Shown piece after piece: positions 13,015 through 21,461 of a stretch of DNA of 64,000 nt (the first letter of the stretch is position 1; each line of letters starts with the position of its first letter). The translations under genes were made by a program, and so were the position numbers. Source of the DNA: Streptomyces sp. NBC_01275 (GTDB lineage: Bacteria > Actinomycetota > Actinomycetes > Streptomycetales > Streptomycetaceae); assembly GCF_026340655.1 (NCBI RefSeq), contig NZ_JAPEOZ010000001.1:8618001-8682000 (forward strand), read 5' to 3'. The notes below the pieces were generated by a model, which did not search any database, was not told the DNA's origin, and worked only from the letters and a program-made list of their open reading frames with translations.

Positions 13015-14904
13015 ATGAGTATGGAGACCACCGCCTGGACGCAGCTGCAGAGCGTCATGACCGCCCGGCAGGAACGCCGGCCCCTCGACCGTGCGACCCT
13101 GCGCCGCATCGGCGCGTTCGCCCGCCCGCACCGCCGCCGGATCGCCCGGTTCGTCCTGCTGGGGGTGGTGACCGCCCTGCTCGCCGTCGCCTCGCCCGTC
13201 CTCGCGGGACGGGTCGTCGACGCGATCGTGTCGCACGGCGATCCGGGCACGGTCGTCCGGCTGGCCCTGCTCATCGCGCTCATCGCGGTACTGGAGGCGG
13301 CGCTGGGCATCCTGGGCAGGAGGCTCTCGGCGACGCTCGGGGAGGGGCTCATCCTCGATCTGCGCACAGCCGTGTTCGATCATGTGCAGCGGATGCCGGT
13401 CGCGTTCTTCACACGTACTCGTACGGGAGCGCTCGTCTCCCGACTCAACAACGACGTGATCGGAGCCCAGCGCGCGTTCAGCAACACGCTCTCCGGAGTC
13501 GTCTCCAACCTGGTCACCCTGGTGTTCACCCTCGCCGTCATGCTCACCCTGTCCTGGCAGGTCACCCTGCTCGCGCTCGCCCTGCTGCCGGTGTTCGTGA
13601 TCCCGGCCCGGCGCATGGGCCGCCGGATGGCCGGCATGCAGCGGGAGGCGGCCGAGCTCAACGCGGCCATGGGCACCCGGATGACCGAACGCTTCTCCGC
13701 GCCCGGCGCCACCCTCGTCAAGCTCTTCGGCCGCCCCGAGGAGGAGTCGGCCGAGTTCGCCGCCCGCGCGGCCCGGGTCCGCGACATCGGCGTCCGCACC
13801 GCGACCGCCCAGTCCGTGTTCATCACCGCCCTGACCCTCGTCTCCGCCCTGGCCCTCGCCCTCGTCTACGGCCTCGGCGGCCGCCTCGCCCTCCAGGGCG
13901 CCCTCGAACCGGGCGCCGTCGTGGCCCTCGCCCTGCTCCTGACCCGCCTCTACGCCCCGCTCACCTCCCTCGCCGGGGCCCGCGTCGAGGTGATGAGCGC
14001 ACTGGTCAGCTTCGAACGCGTCTTCGAGATCCTCGACCTGAAGCCGCTCATCGAGGACAAGCCCGACGCCCGAGAGGTCCCCGAAGGACCCGTCTCCGTC
14101 GAGTTCGACGACGTCCGCTTCGGCTACCCGTCCGCCGACAAGGTCTCCCTCGCCTCCCTGGAGGAGGTCGCCGCCCTCGACACCCGCGGCGGCGCCGAGG
14201 TCCTGCACGGCGTGGCCTTCCGCGCCGAACCCGGCCAGACCATAGCCCTCGTCGGCTCCTCCGGCGCCGGCAAGTCCACCATCGCCCAACTCCTGCCGCG
14301 CCTGTACGACGTCGACGCCGGCGCCGTCCGCATCGGCGGGGTCGACGTCCGCGACCTGAGCGCCGGCTCCCTGCGGGCCACGCTCGGCATGGTCACCCAG
14401 GACGGCCACCTCTTCCACGACACCGTCCGCGCCAACCTGCTGCTCGCCCGCCCGGCCGCCGCCGAGGAGGACCTGTGGGACGCGCTGCGCCGCTCCCGCC
14501 TCGACGACCTGGTCCGCTCCCTGCCCGACGGCCTCGACACCGTCGTCGGCGAGCGCGGCTACCGGCTCTCCGGCGGCGAACGCCAGCGCATGACCATCGC
14601 CCGGCTGCTGCTGGCCCGCCAGCGCGTCGTCATCCTCGACGAGGCCACCGCCCACCTCGACAACACCTCCGAGCGGGCAGTCCAGGAGGCCCTCGCCGAG
14701 GCCCTCGCGGGCCGCACCGCCATCGTCATCGCCCACCGCCTGTCCACCGTGCGCACCGCCGACCTGATCCTCGTCGTCGAGTCCGGCCGCGTGGTGGAAC
14801 GCGGCAGCCACGAGGAGCTGTTGGCGACGGGCGGACGGTACGCGCAGCTGTACCGGACGCAGTTCGAGCGGGCGGGGGCGGAGGCGGAGACGGCGGTGTT
14901 CTGA
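13015..14904 (+). CDS. ABC exporter, fused permease and ATPase (SoxR-box controlled)
   Basis: A 629-residue half-transporter of the multidrug/lipid exporter type. Six membrane segments span roughly residues 40-320. The nucleotide-binding domain shows Walker A GSSGAGKST, signature LSGGERQR, Walker B VVILDEATAHLD and the switch histidine in VIAHRLST. ATG 13015 is chosen because the promoter places the transcription start almost on it; a GTG at 13006 is also in frame but overlaps the -10 box. In S. coelicolor an ABC transporter is one of the few SoxR targets, which fits this promoter. The likely role is export of redox-active compounds, possibly quinones. Confidence 0.88.
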   Translation: MSMETTAWTQLQSVMTARQERRPLDRATLRRIGAFARPHRRRIARFVLLGVVTALLAVASPVLAGRVVDAIVSHGDPGTVVRLALLIALIAVLEAALGILGRRLSATLGEGLILDLRTAVFDHVQRMPVAFFTRTRTGALVSRLNNDVIGAQRAFSNTLSGVVSNLVTLVFTLAVMLTLSWQVTLLALALLPVFVIPARRMGRRMAGMQREAAELNAAMGTRMTERFSAPGATLVKLFGRPEEESAEFAARAARVRDIGVRTATAQSVFITALTLVSALALALVYGLGGRLALQGALEPGAVVALALLLTRLYAPLTSLAGARVEVMSALVSFERVFEILDLKPLIEDKPDAREVPEGPVSVEFDDVRFGYPSADKVSLASLEEVAALDTRGGAEVLHGVAFRAEPGQTIALVGSSGAGKSTIAQLLPRLYDVDAGAVRIGGVDVRDLSAGSLRATLGMVTQDGHLFHDTVRANLLLARPAAAEEDLWDALRRSRLDDLVRSLPDGLDTVVGERGYRLSGGERQRMTIARLLLARQRVVILDEATAHLDNTSERAVQEALAEALAGRTAIVIAHRLSTVRTADLILVVESGRVVERGSHEELLATGGRYAQLYRTQFERAGAEAETAVF

Positions 14905-14944
14905 GGGGGCCGGCTGCAAGGGGTGTCGGTGGAGGGAGCGCGCT

Positions 14945-14973
14945 GTAAGGGTTGTGGTGCACAAGGTCCTTAC
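14945..14973. promoter_or_regulatory. Nested inverted repeat upstream of MFS gene
   Basis: TTGTG-GTG-CACAA (14952-14964) is flanked by GTAAGG (14945-14950) and CCTTAC (14968-14973). This two-layer palindrome ends 16 bases before the MFS start and could be the operator of a TetR-like repressor; none is adjacent. Confidence 0.4.
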
Positions 14974-14988
14974 CGGAGTCTGCTGGAC

Positions 14989-16251
14989 GTGTCGCATCAC
15001 TCCGATCGCTCCGCCCGAGTCCCTCTCTCCACCCGACTGTTGCCGGCTCGCGGTCCCCAACGCGTGCTCGTGGTCTCGAACTTCGTCTACACCGTCGGCA
15101 GCGGCCTCTATCTCACCGCCGGGGTCCTGTACTTCACGCAGGCCGTCCGTCTTCCGGCCGGCCAGGTGGGCGTCGGGCTCGGCATCGCCGGGTGCGTCTC
15201 CCTCGCCCTGGGCATCGCGGTCGGCCACCTCGCGGACCGGCTCGGGGCCCGGGGCGTCTATCTGGCCACCCTGGTGGTCCAGGCCCTGGCCACGGCGGCC
15301 TTCCTGCTCGCCGACGGATTCTGGCCGTTCGTCCTCGCCGTGAGCGCGGCCACCGGGGCGAAGGCGGCCGGCCTCGCCGCCCGCAGCCCGCTCGTCCGAC
15401 GCCACGGGGGCGACCGCCCGCAGGAGTTCCGCGCCCGTCTCCGCGCGGTGTCCAACGTCGGCATCTCCCTGGGCGCCCTGTTCGCGGGCTGGGCCGTCCA
15501 GGTCGGCTCCCACGCCGCGTACCAGCTCCTCGTCATCGGCAACGCGGTGGCCCTCGCCGCCTCCGCCGTGATCCTGCTTCCGCTGCCGCCGCTCGCGCCC
15601 GCCCCGGCCGCCGCGGGGCCGCGGTGGGTCGCCCTGCGGGACCGCCCCTACCTCCTGCTCACCGTCCTCGACGGCGTCATGGCCGTCCAGTTCAAGGTGC
15701 TCACCGTCGCCGTCCCGCTCTGGCTGGTCGGGTTCACCAGCGCCCCCGACTGGCTAGTCTCGGGCACGATGCTCACCGGCACCCTCATCGTCGTCGCCTT
15801 CCAGGTACGGGCCAGCCGCAGCGTCGACTCCCCGGCGGCCGGAGGGCGCGCCTACCGCCGGGCCGGCGTGGCCTTCCTGCTCGCCTGCGTGCTGGTCTCC
15901 CTGTCGGCGGGGGTGCCTGCCCGGGCCGCCGTGGCGCTGCTCCTGGTCGCCGTGGTGGTCCACACCGTCGGCGAACTCTGGCACTCCGCGGGCGGCTTCG
16001 AGGTGTCCTTCGCACTCGCCCCCGAGCACGCCACCGGTCAGTACCTCGGCGTCTTCGGCCTCGGCGCGGGTCTGGCCGAGGCCCTCGGACCAGGGCTGCT
16101 CATCGCGCTGTGCATCGGCTGGGGCCGTCCCGGCTGGTACGTCGTGGGAGCCCTGTTCGCCCTGACCGGGCTCGCCGTGCCGGGCGCGGTCCGGCTGGCA
16201 GAGCGCGGGCGGCGCGGGCAGGACGAGACGCGCAGGACGGTGAACGCCTGA
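14989..16251 (+). CDS. MFS transporter
   Basis: A 420-residue major facilitator with about twelve membrane segments. The HLADRLGARGVYLATL loop (about residues 82-97) is the conserved loop 2-3 motif of drug:H+ antiporters. GTG 14989 is preceded by GGAG; longer in-frame extensions cover the nested palindrome and a low-complexity leader. It follows the ABC exporter on the same strand by 84 bases and lies upstream of the response-regulator gene. Substrate is unknown; the nearby RiPP-like locus makes a peptide one possibility (inference only). Confidence 0.85.
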   Translation: MSHHSDRSARVPLSTRLLPARGPQRVLVVSNFVYTVGSGLYLTAGVLYFTQAVRLPAGQVGVGLGIAGCVSLALGIAVGHLADRLGARGVYLATLVVQALATAAFLLADGFWPFVLAVSAATGAKAAGLAARSPLVRRHGGDRPQEFRARLRAVSNVGISLGALFAGWAVQVGSHAAYQLLVIGNAVALAASAVILLPLPPLAPAPAAAGPRWVALRDRPYLLLTVLDGVMAVQFKVLTVAVPLWLVGFTSAPDWLVSGTMLTGTLIVVAFQVRASRSVDSPAAGGRAYRRAGVAFLLACVLVSLSAGVPARAAVALLLVAVVVHTVGELWHSAGGFEVSFALAPEHATGQYLGVFGLGAGLAEALGPGLLIALCIGWGRPGWYVVGALFALTGLAVPGAVRLAERGRRGQDETRRTVNA

Positions 16252-16385
16252 CCCGTTCCCGTGTACGGACTTCGGGCGAACTCCGTTGAAGAGTGGGGAC
16301 TTTGGGCGGTTCGAAGCCGTGATCTGGGGCTCTGGATGGGAGTATGGAACGCGGGCGTCTTGGCGGCGGCCGATGTGAGGGGTGC

Positions 16386-16991
16386 ATGATAAAGATTCTC
16401 ATCGCCGAGGACATGGCGATGCTGCGCAGGGCACTGGCCGAACTCCTGGCGCTGGAAGCGGATTTCGACGTGGTGGCAGAAGTCGACCGCGGTGACGAGA
16501 TCGTTCCGAGGGCACGCGCACTGAAACCGGATGTGGCGGTGCTCGACATCGGCCTGCCGGGCATGGACGGCATCACCGCGGCCGCGGCGCTGCGTGACGC
16601 CGTGCCCGACTGCCGGATCCTCATGCTCACGGGGCTGGGCAACCCCAGCACCCTGCGCCGGGCGCTGGCCATCCGTGCCACGGGCTTCCTGCGCAAGGAC
16701 GCCGATCCCGCCCAACTCGTGGAGGCCATCAGGGCCGTGGCCGCGGGGCAGCGGGTCGTCGACCCCCAACTGGCGGTCGCGGCACTCGACGACGCGTCGC
16801 AGCCGCTGGCCCCGCGGGAACTGGAGGTCCTGCGGCTCGCCGCCGCGGGCGAGAGCACCGCGGCCATCGCCCGCCGGCTGTTCCTCTCCCCGGGAACCGT
16901 GCGGAACTACCTCGGCAGCGCCGTGGTCAAGCTCGGCGCCCGCAACCGGATGGACGCGGTACGGATCGCGCGCGAGGGAGGCTGGATCTGA
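16386..16991 (+). CDS. NarL/LuxR-family response regulator
   Basis: A 201-residue DNA-binding response regulator. The receiver domain has acidic residues at D9, the phospho-acceptor D54 (VAVLDIGLPGMDG) and the conserved Lys in FLRKD. The C-terminal LuxR helix-turn-helix spans PLAPRELEVLRLAAAGEST to SPGTVRNYLGSAVVKLGAR. ATG 16386 is preceded by GTGAGGGG. It is convergent with, and about 100 bases from, a histidine kinase gene of the matching type, so the two probably form a DesKR-like pair. Confidence 0.93.
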   Translation: MIKILIAEDMAMLRRALAELLALEADFDVVAEVDRGDEIVPRARALKPDVAVLDIGLPGMDGITAAAALRDAVPDCRILMLTGLGNPSTLRRALAIRATGFLRKDADPAQLVEAIRAVAAGQRVVDPQLAVAALDDASQPLAPRELEVLRLAAAGESTAAIARRLFLSPGTVRNYLGSAVVKLGARNRMDAVRIAREGGWI

Positions 16992-17091
16992 GGGGTGACC
17001 GGGGCGACTGAGGGGACGGGGGACGGGGGGACTGGGAGTCTGAGGGGGACGAGGGACGGGGGACTGGGGGACCGGGGGCGACGGCCGGTGG

Positions 17092-18351
17092 TCAGGCCAC
17101 TGTCGCCGAGTCGTGCATCCCGCTGTCGGAGGGCTGCAAGGACTGTGCGAGGGACCGCAGGAGCCGGTTGCGGGACGCCTGGGTCTGCGAGGGCAGCGGG
17201 ACGACGGCCGTCAGGGAGAACCACCCCTCGTCCGTGATCTCCGTGCTGAGCCGGCCCTCCACCGCGTCCAGACGTTCGCGGAGGTTGGTGAGGCCGCTTC
17301 CCGTGCGGCCGCCGCCGAACGGGGTGGCCGGGCGGTCGACGAGCCCGTCGTTGGTCACCGCCATTCTGACGGCGCCCTGTTCGAGGCCGAGCTGCACGAC
17401 GCAGGCGCCGGCCCTGCTGTGCCGCAGCATGTTGGTGGCGCCCTCGCGCAGCACCGTCGCCAGGGTCGTCTCGATCTCGGGCGGCAGCGGCCCGACGTCG
17501 CCCCGGATCACGGCATGGATGCCCATGGCCTTGAGCGTGGAGAGGACGGTGTCGATCTCCGTGGCCAGCGACATGGCGCGGTAGGTCTGGGAGACGGCCC
17601 GGACGTCGGCGAACGCCCGCTGGGTGGTGTCGAGGATCTCGGTCAGTTCCTGGTGCAGCCGGGCGTGTTTGGACGGCGGCAGCCGCCGCGCCAGTTCGCA
17701 CTTGAACGCGATGGTGGTCAGGCTCATGCCCAGGAGATCGTGGAGATCGCGGGAGAAGCGCAGCCGTTCGGCCTCCAGGACCATCCGGGTGAGCTCGGCG
17801 CGTGTGCGGTGGGCCTCCTGGACGAGGCGGGTCAGCTCCGAGAGCCCGAACACCACCAGGCCGGTCAGCGCCGTGGCGACGGTCCCGTACCACAGCGAAC
17901 CGCGGCCCAGCCCGGTCTCCAGCACCAGCAGGCCGGCCGACGCCACGGCTGCCGCGAACGTGGGCCACGCCCAGCGCGGCGGCAGCACGAGCAGGGCGGA
18001 ACCGGCGAGGAAGCCCGGTGTGGCCAGCCAGGCCTCGGCGAAGGTGAGGAACGGCAGATAGGTGAGAACGACCTGGCATCCGAGGGTCCAGTACCGCCGG
18101 TCGGCCAGCCAGGGCGACAGATGCGGGAAGGAATGCGCCAGTTGTAGGCAGCTGATGACGACAAGGGTCACCACGCCCGCCGTGAATCTGGCGGGTGAGA
18201 GCCGCTCGTCCAGCAGATATCCCACGGCGACCCCGAAGAAGGCCACGAACACGGCGAGGGTGATGGCGGTGGAGGTGCCGAGGGCGAGATGGCTCCTCCT
18301 CGCGTCCTCCCGCTCGACGCGCGCATCCTGGTGCAGGGCAGAACCTTGCAT
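17092..18351 (-). CDS. Membrane sensor histidine kinase (HisKA_3 type)
   Basis: A 419-residue sensor kinase. About six membrane helices cover residues 25-175. The dimerisation/phospho-acceptor helix has FSRDLHDLLG with His204, and the HATPase domain has REGATNMLRHSRA (N box) and GGGRTGSGLTNLRERL (G boxes). There is no large extracellular domain, so it likely senses membrane state or a membrane-borne ligand. ATG 18351 directly follows a stop codon and sits eight bases from GGGGGGAG. It is downstream of the RiPP cyclodehydratase on the same strand, with 244 bases between them that contain a TTGACA box at 18501-18506. Confidence 0.93.
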   Translation of the reverse strand: MQGSALHQDARVEREDARRSHLALGTSTAITLAVFVAFFGVAVGYLLDERLSPARFTAGVVTLVVISCLQLAHSFPHLSPWLADRRYWTLGCQVVLTYLPFLTFAEAWLATPGFLAGSALLVLPPRWAWPTFAAAVASAGLLVLETGLGRGSLWYGTVATALTGLVVFGLSELTRLVQEAHRTRAELTRMVLEAERLRFSRDLHDLLGMSLTTIAFKCELARRLPPSKHARLHQELTEILDTTQRAFADVRAVSQTYRAMSLATEIDTVLSTLKAMGIHAVIRGDVGPLPPEIETTLATVLREGATNMLRHSRAGACVVQLGLEQGAVRMAVTNDGLVDRPATPFGGGRTGSGLTNLRERLDAVEGRLSTEITDEGWFSLTAVVPLPSQTQASRNRLLRSLAQSLQPSDSGMHDSATVA

Positions 18352-18595
18352 CTATCTCCCCCCGGGACGAACCGAACGAAATAGTGAGTCAGGTCGTGCC
18401 GCCCCCACCCTCTCACGACATACGGAGAGAACACGAACGGGCAATCGATTTCTATCGATCGGGGTGTTCGACATCGGTGCTTCGGGGTGTGGCAGACCGT
18501 TGTCAATCCCCGCACAGTTGAAGACCGTTCCTTTCGCGCAGAGGTTTACCGCGTTGCACGGGAAAAAGGGGAGCTCTTCATTCCGGCGTAGTCCG

Positions 18596-20947
18596 TCAGA
18601 GAGGGAGCGGCAGCGGATTGAGATCCGCGTACTTCGTCGGCCGAGGGAGCCGGCCGAGCGCGACGGGTACGTCGAACAGCCGGCCGGGGCCGAATCCGGC
18701 CCAGTGCGGTCGCAGGCCGGGGATCAGCACCTTGGCGACGGGCAGTTCCACATCGGGGCGGGTCTGATCGAGGACGAGCACGTCGAGGCCGCGCGGGCGC
18801 AACAGGGCCACCAGGGCCTCGACCTGCGCCGAGGCGTCGGCGGGCGGCCGCAGGGACGCGGGCGGCGGGGCGGGGCGGCGTGCGGCGGGCAGCAGATAGG
18901 GCTGGTCGGCCAGGGTGGCGTGCCGGAACCAGTGGCGGGCTTCGGGATCCGCGCCGGTGTACGCGGAGGCTTTGCCGATCGGTGCTTCTGCCAACGGCGG
19001 CAGCATCTGGTTGAGTTCGGTGAGCGCCCGGCGCAGGGCGATTCGGGGATCGAAATGCGCGCCGAAGCCCAACACGATGTCCTCGGCGAATCCGTCGGCG
19101 TCCCCGGTAGATCCGTCCCTGGCAGATCCGTCCCCGGTAGATCCGTCCGCAGCGGATCTGTTCGTGGCGGATCTGTTCGTGTTCCCGCGTGCCGACACGG
19201 CGGCGACCACGGGAATTCCGAGATCGGAGGTGAGATCCAGAGCCCACACCGTTCTTCCCATGTCCCGAAGAACGGCCAGGAGTTGAACAATCCATGGATC
19301 CTGCGGATCCAGCGGAAGGCCGGGCTGTCGGGTGCGGTTGTACCACCACAGGGCGATCGCGTCCCGCTCCACCAGTTCCAGGCAGCCGTGGACGACGGCG
19401 TCCTCCAGGCTGGTGCCGGCGGCCGCTCCGTTGGACGTGGCCCGGCAGAAACCCGTGTCCGCGTCCGGGGCGTTGAAGTAGAGCAGACTCGTGGGCGCCA
19501 GCCGCTGCCGCCGCTCGGTCAGCGACCACACGGGGGTCCAGTCGAGCGGGGCGTCCTCGTCGAAGGGCTCGGGCACCTGGTGGAAGGGACCGTGCGCGCG
19601 GTTCCACGTCTCCCGGTCGTCGAACTGCCGCCGGTCGAAGAGCTGGACGGCGTCCGGGTGGACGGCGAGGGGCCCGAACGCGCGGTAGCTGCCCCGCCGA
19701 CGGGGCTCGTCGCCCTGGAAGTAGCCGCTGTAGCGCTCCAACGCCTCGGCCAACGCGCTGGCCCTGGCGTGGAGTTCGGTGACGCCCTTGCCGGAGCCGG
19801 GGCTGCGCAGCGGGGTGTGGAGCGGAGGCGGCGGCAGCGCGGGGTCCCAGGGCGGCTGCGCGCCGGCGTGGAAGCAGTTGAGGAACTCCGGTCCCCGTGG
19901 ATCCCGGCGGATCTCGCCGACCAGCCCGGTGACGGGGTCCACGAGATGGCCGTACCGCTCCAGCAGCCGGTCCGGACCGAACGTCCGCTGGCCGCCGCCG
20001 GTGTCCCGCACCGGCCGGGGGGAGAGCGTCACCGGGGCCGAGACGCGGGCGTGCACCAGCAGCGGATCGCCGCAGCGGGAGCACTGCGGCCGCCGCCGCA
20101 CCGGATGGCGGCTGCTCTCCAGTGTGCGGGTGTCCAGCCGCCACAGGCTGTTCTGCGCGGGGTCGCGGTGTCCGGCGAGCCACTTTCCGGCTTCGAGCAG
20201 GGCCAGGTGCAGTGCCGCCGCCCGCCCCGCGGGCAGATACGACCGCCGATGCGCGGCGGGCCCGCCGCGCCCGAGCCGGTGCTGGACATACGCCTCGCCG
20301 CGCCGGCGCAGCCGGAGTCGGTCCGCGAGACAGTTCCAGCAGGGGCCGTCGCCGGGGGAGAAGAAGGGGCCGATCCACAGGTGGGTGCCGTTGGCGCGGA
20401 CGGGCAGCCAACTGCGTCCCGCCGCGCGGTGCTTCGCGTCCAGGTCGCCCAGCCGCGGGTCGAGATAGTCGTGGCACAGCGCCAGCGTCAGATCGGCCGC
20501 CTCGCCCTCGACCGCGGTGCGCAGCCCCGCCGCGGACACGGCCTGAGCCAGCGGGGTTCCCGGGTCCGCGGTGAGATCGACCGGGGCCAGGGCCGCGTCC
20601 CGGCCGTGACCGGGCCGTACCGCCAGGCCGGTGAGGGCCCAGTAGGCGCGCTCGGGGCCGTCGCCGCCGTCCGGCGGATAGGCGCACAGCAGGCCGGCGT
20701 CCAGCAGCCGGGTCACCAGCCGCTCGGTGCGTTCGGCCGACAGCCGGGGCGCCGCGTCGGCGACGATGCCGGGCAGATCACGGCTGCCGTCGAGCAGCGG
20801 GGCCAGCAGGGCGATCTGCTCCCCGCCGAGCGTGGTCACCCGGTCCTCCGTCATCAGGAAGACGGGCTCGCCCGGCGTGGATTCGACCCGCAGGTGCGGT
20901 GCGAACCCCAGCAGGGGGAGCCCGTTTCCCGGGGCCGTACGGCTCAT
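18596..20947 (-). CDS. TOMM cyclodehydratase: leader-binding/E1-like domain fused to YcaO
   Basis: A 783-residue C-D fusion that would convert Cys/Ser/Thr of a ribosomal peptide into azolines using ATP. The N-terminal 100 residues resemble a RiPP recognition element. An E1-like region follows, with two CxxC pairs (C203/C206 and C289/C292) for structural zinc. The YcaO part shows SGKG (about 385), EALERYSGY (401-409), the ERD motif near 527 and the PLPLPL C-terminus, the PxPxP tail tied to cyclodehydratase activity. Start ATG 20947 overlaps the stop of the peptide gene by ATGA. No flavin dehydrogenase is adjacent, so the product may keep azolines. A five-copy pentapeptide insert lies at about residues 591-615. 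Confidence 0.9.
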   Translation of the reverse strand: MSRTAPGNGLPLLGFAPHLRVESTPGEPVFLMTEDRVTTLGGEQIALLAPLLDGSRDLPGIVADAAPRLSAERTERLVTRLLDAGLLCAYPPDGGDGPERAYWALTGLAVRPGHGRDAALAPVDLTADPGTPLAQAVSAAGLRTAVEGEAADLTLALCHDYLDPRLGDLDAKHRAAGRSWLPVRANGTHLWIGPFFSPGDGPCWNCLADRLRLRRRGEAYVQHRLGRGGPAAHRRSYLPAGRAAALHLALLEAGKWLAGHRDPAQNSLWRLDTRTLESSRHPVRRRPQCSRCGDPLLVHARVSAPVTLSPRPVRDTGGGQRTFGPDRLLERYGHLVDPVTGLVGEIRRDPRGPEFLNCFHAGAQPPWDPALPPPPLHTPLRSPGSGKGVTELHARASALAEALERYSGYFQGDEPRRRGSYRAFGPLAVHPDAVQLFDRRQFDDRETWNRAHGPFHQVPEPFDEDAPLDWTPVWSLTERRQRLAPTSLLYFNAPDADTGFCRATSNGAAAGTSLEDAVVHGCLELVERDAIALWWYNRTRQPGLPLDPQDPWIVQLLAVLRDMGRTVWALDLTSDLGIPVVAAVSARGNTNRSATNRSAADGSTGDGSARDGSTGDADGFAEDIVLGFGAHFDPRIALRRALTELNQMLPPLAEAPIGKASAYTGADPEARHWFRHATLADQPYLLPAARRPAPPPASLRPPADASAQVEALVALLRPRGLDVLVLDQTRPDVELPVAKVLIPGLRPHWAGFGPGRLFDVPVALGRLPRPTKYADLNPLPLPL
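19107..19181. repeat. 15-bp tandem repeat, five copies, inside the YcaO gene
   Basis: Five 15-base units of the type GTAGATCCGTCCCTG encode, on the reverse strand, NRSAT/NRSAA/DGSTG/DGSAR/DGSTG pentapeptides in a loop before the IVLGFGAH strand of YcaO. The array is in frame and enlarges a surface loop. Confidence 0.85.
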
Positions 20948-21120
20948 CGGGACGGACGGCCGCCGATCGTGGCGGACGGGGAGCCGGGCGAGGCCCAGCA
21001 GATACAGATGCGGCCGTCGGGGAACTCTCCGGTCTCGTGGCCGAACTCCGTGATCACGAGATCGTCGGCGGCCCGCGACGTCGCCGCGTCGCTTTCCGGG
21101 AGGGGCGTGACCCGTGACAT
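20944..21120 (-). CDS. 58-residue putative TOMM precursor peptide
   Basis: This gene is too short for ordinary ORF cut-offs but is well supported. It has ATG 21120 with GAGGAG five bases upstream, and its TGA overlaps the YcaO start as ATGA, indicating translational coupling. Residues 1-37 form an acidic leader (three Asp and three Glu between residues 19 and 35; LVITEFGHETGEF at 21-33) with no Cys. The C-terminal 21 residues (38-58) hold both cysteines as ICIC (C39, C41), then SPGSPSAT with Ser44, Ser47, Ser49 and Thr51. This is the expected split between a leader and a cyclisable core. I know no described family with this sequence. A proteolytic site could lie after GR (36-37). Confidence 0.75.
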   Translation of the reverse strand: MSRVTPLPESDAATSRAADDLVITEFGHETGEFPDGRICICWASPGSPSATIGGRPSR

Positions 21121-21461
21121 GTGTGCTCCTCATCGCTGTCGAAACCGCTGTGGAAACTGCTGTCGAAACCGCCGTGGAGACCGCCGTGGAAGCCGCTGGC
21201 GAAATCACTGTCGAACGCCTGTCGGCCGACGCGGTCGCACCCCTGGTCGGGGCCGGTGCGCTGCGGCCATCCTTACGGCCCCGCCCGGTGGACACCAGTG
21301 CGTCTTGCACAGTCGACCCATGAGATGTGCACATGCGGTGCATAGGTTCCGCACATGCCCGTCCGGGTCCACGGCACTGGTTGTGAGCCGAATCAGCCAG
21401 CAAGACTTCCTGGGCAGGGAGCTCTTCGCGGTGCTCCGTCGACCACATGGGGGAGACAGAC
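21121..21461. other. Divergent intergenic region between the peptide gene and SARP gene
   Basis: This 341-base region must hold promoters for both the peptide/YcaO operon (reverse) and the SARP gene (forward). I see the 12-bp tandem array next to the peptide gene, the palindrome ATGTGCACAT at 21325-21334, and TGCGG-N10-CCGCA at 21334-21353. An open frame through the array encodes only a VETA repeat and lacks a ribosome site, so I do not call it. Confidence 0.6.
21134..21217. repeat. 12-bp tandem repeat, seven copies, in the peptide operon leader
   Basis: Seven units of consensus CGCTGTCGAAAC lie directly upstream of the ribosome site of the precursor gene. They would be part of its 5' leader RNA or promoter. 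The last units are more diverged. Confidence 0.85.

Noticed and set aside
18352..18474. 40-codon frame between the YcaO and kinase genes (reverse strand)
   Set aside because: It ends right at the kinase ATG, but it has many rare codons (AGA, GTA, TTT, TTG) and no good ribosome site, so I do not treat it as a second peptide gene.
18561..18593. Eleven-codon ATG frame just after the YcaO stop (reverse strand)
   Set aside because: It is too short, has only GGA directly before the ATG and shows no precursor features.
21114..21323. Forward frame encoding a VETA-repeat peptide
   Set aside because: It is the translation of the 12-bp tandem array, overlaps the start of the precursor gene on the other strand and lacks a ribosome site.
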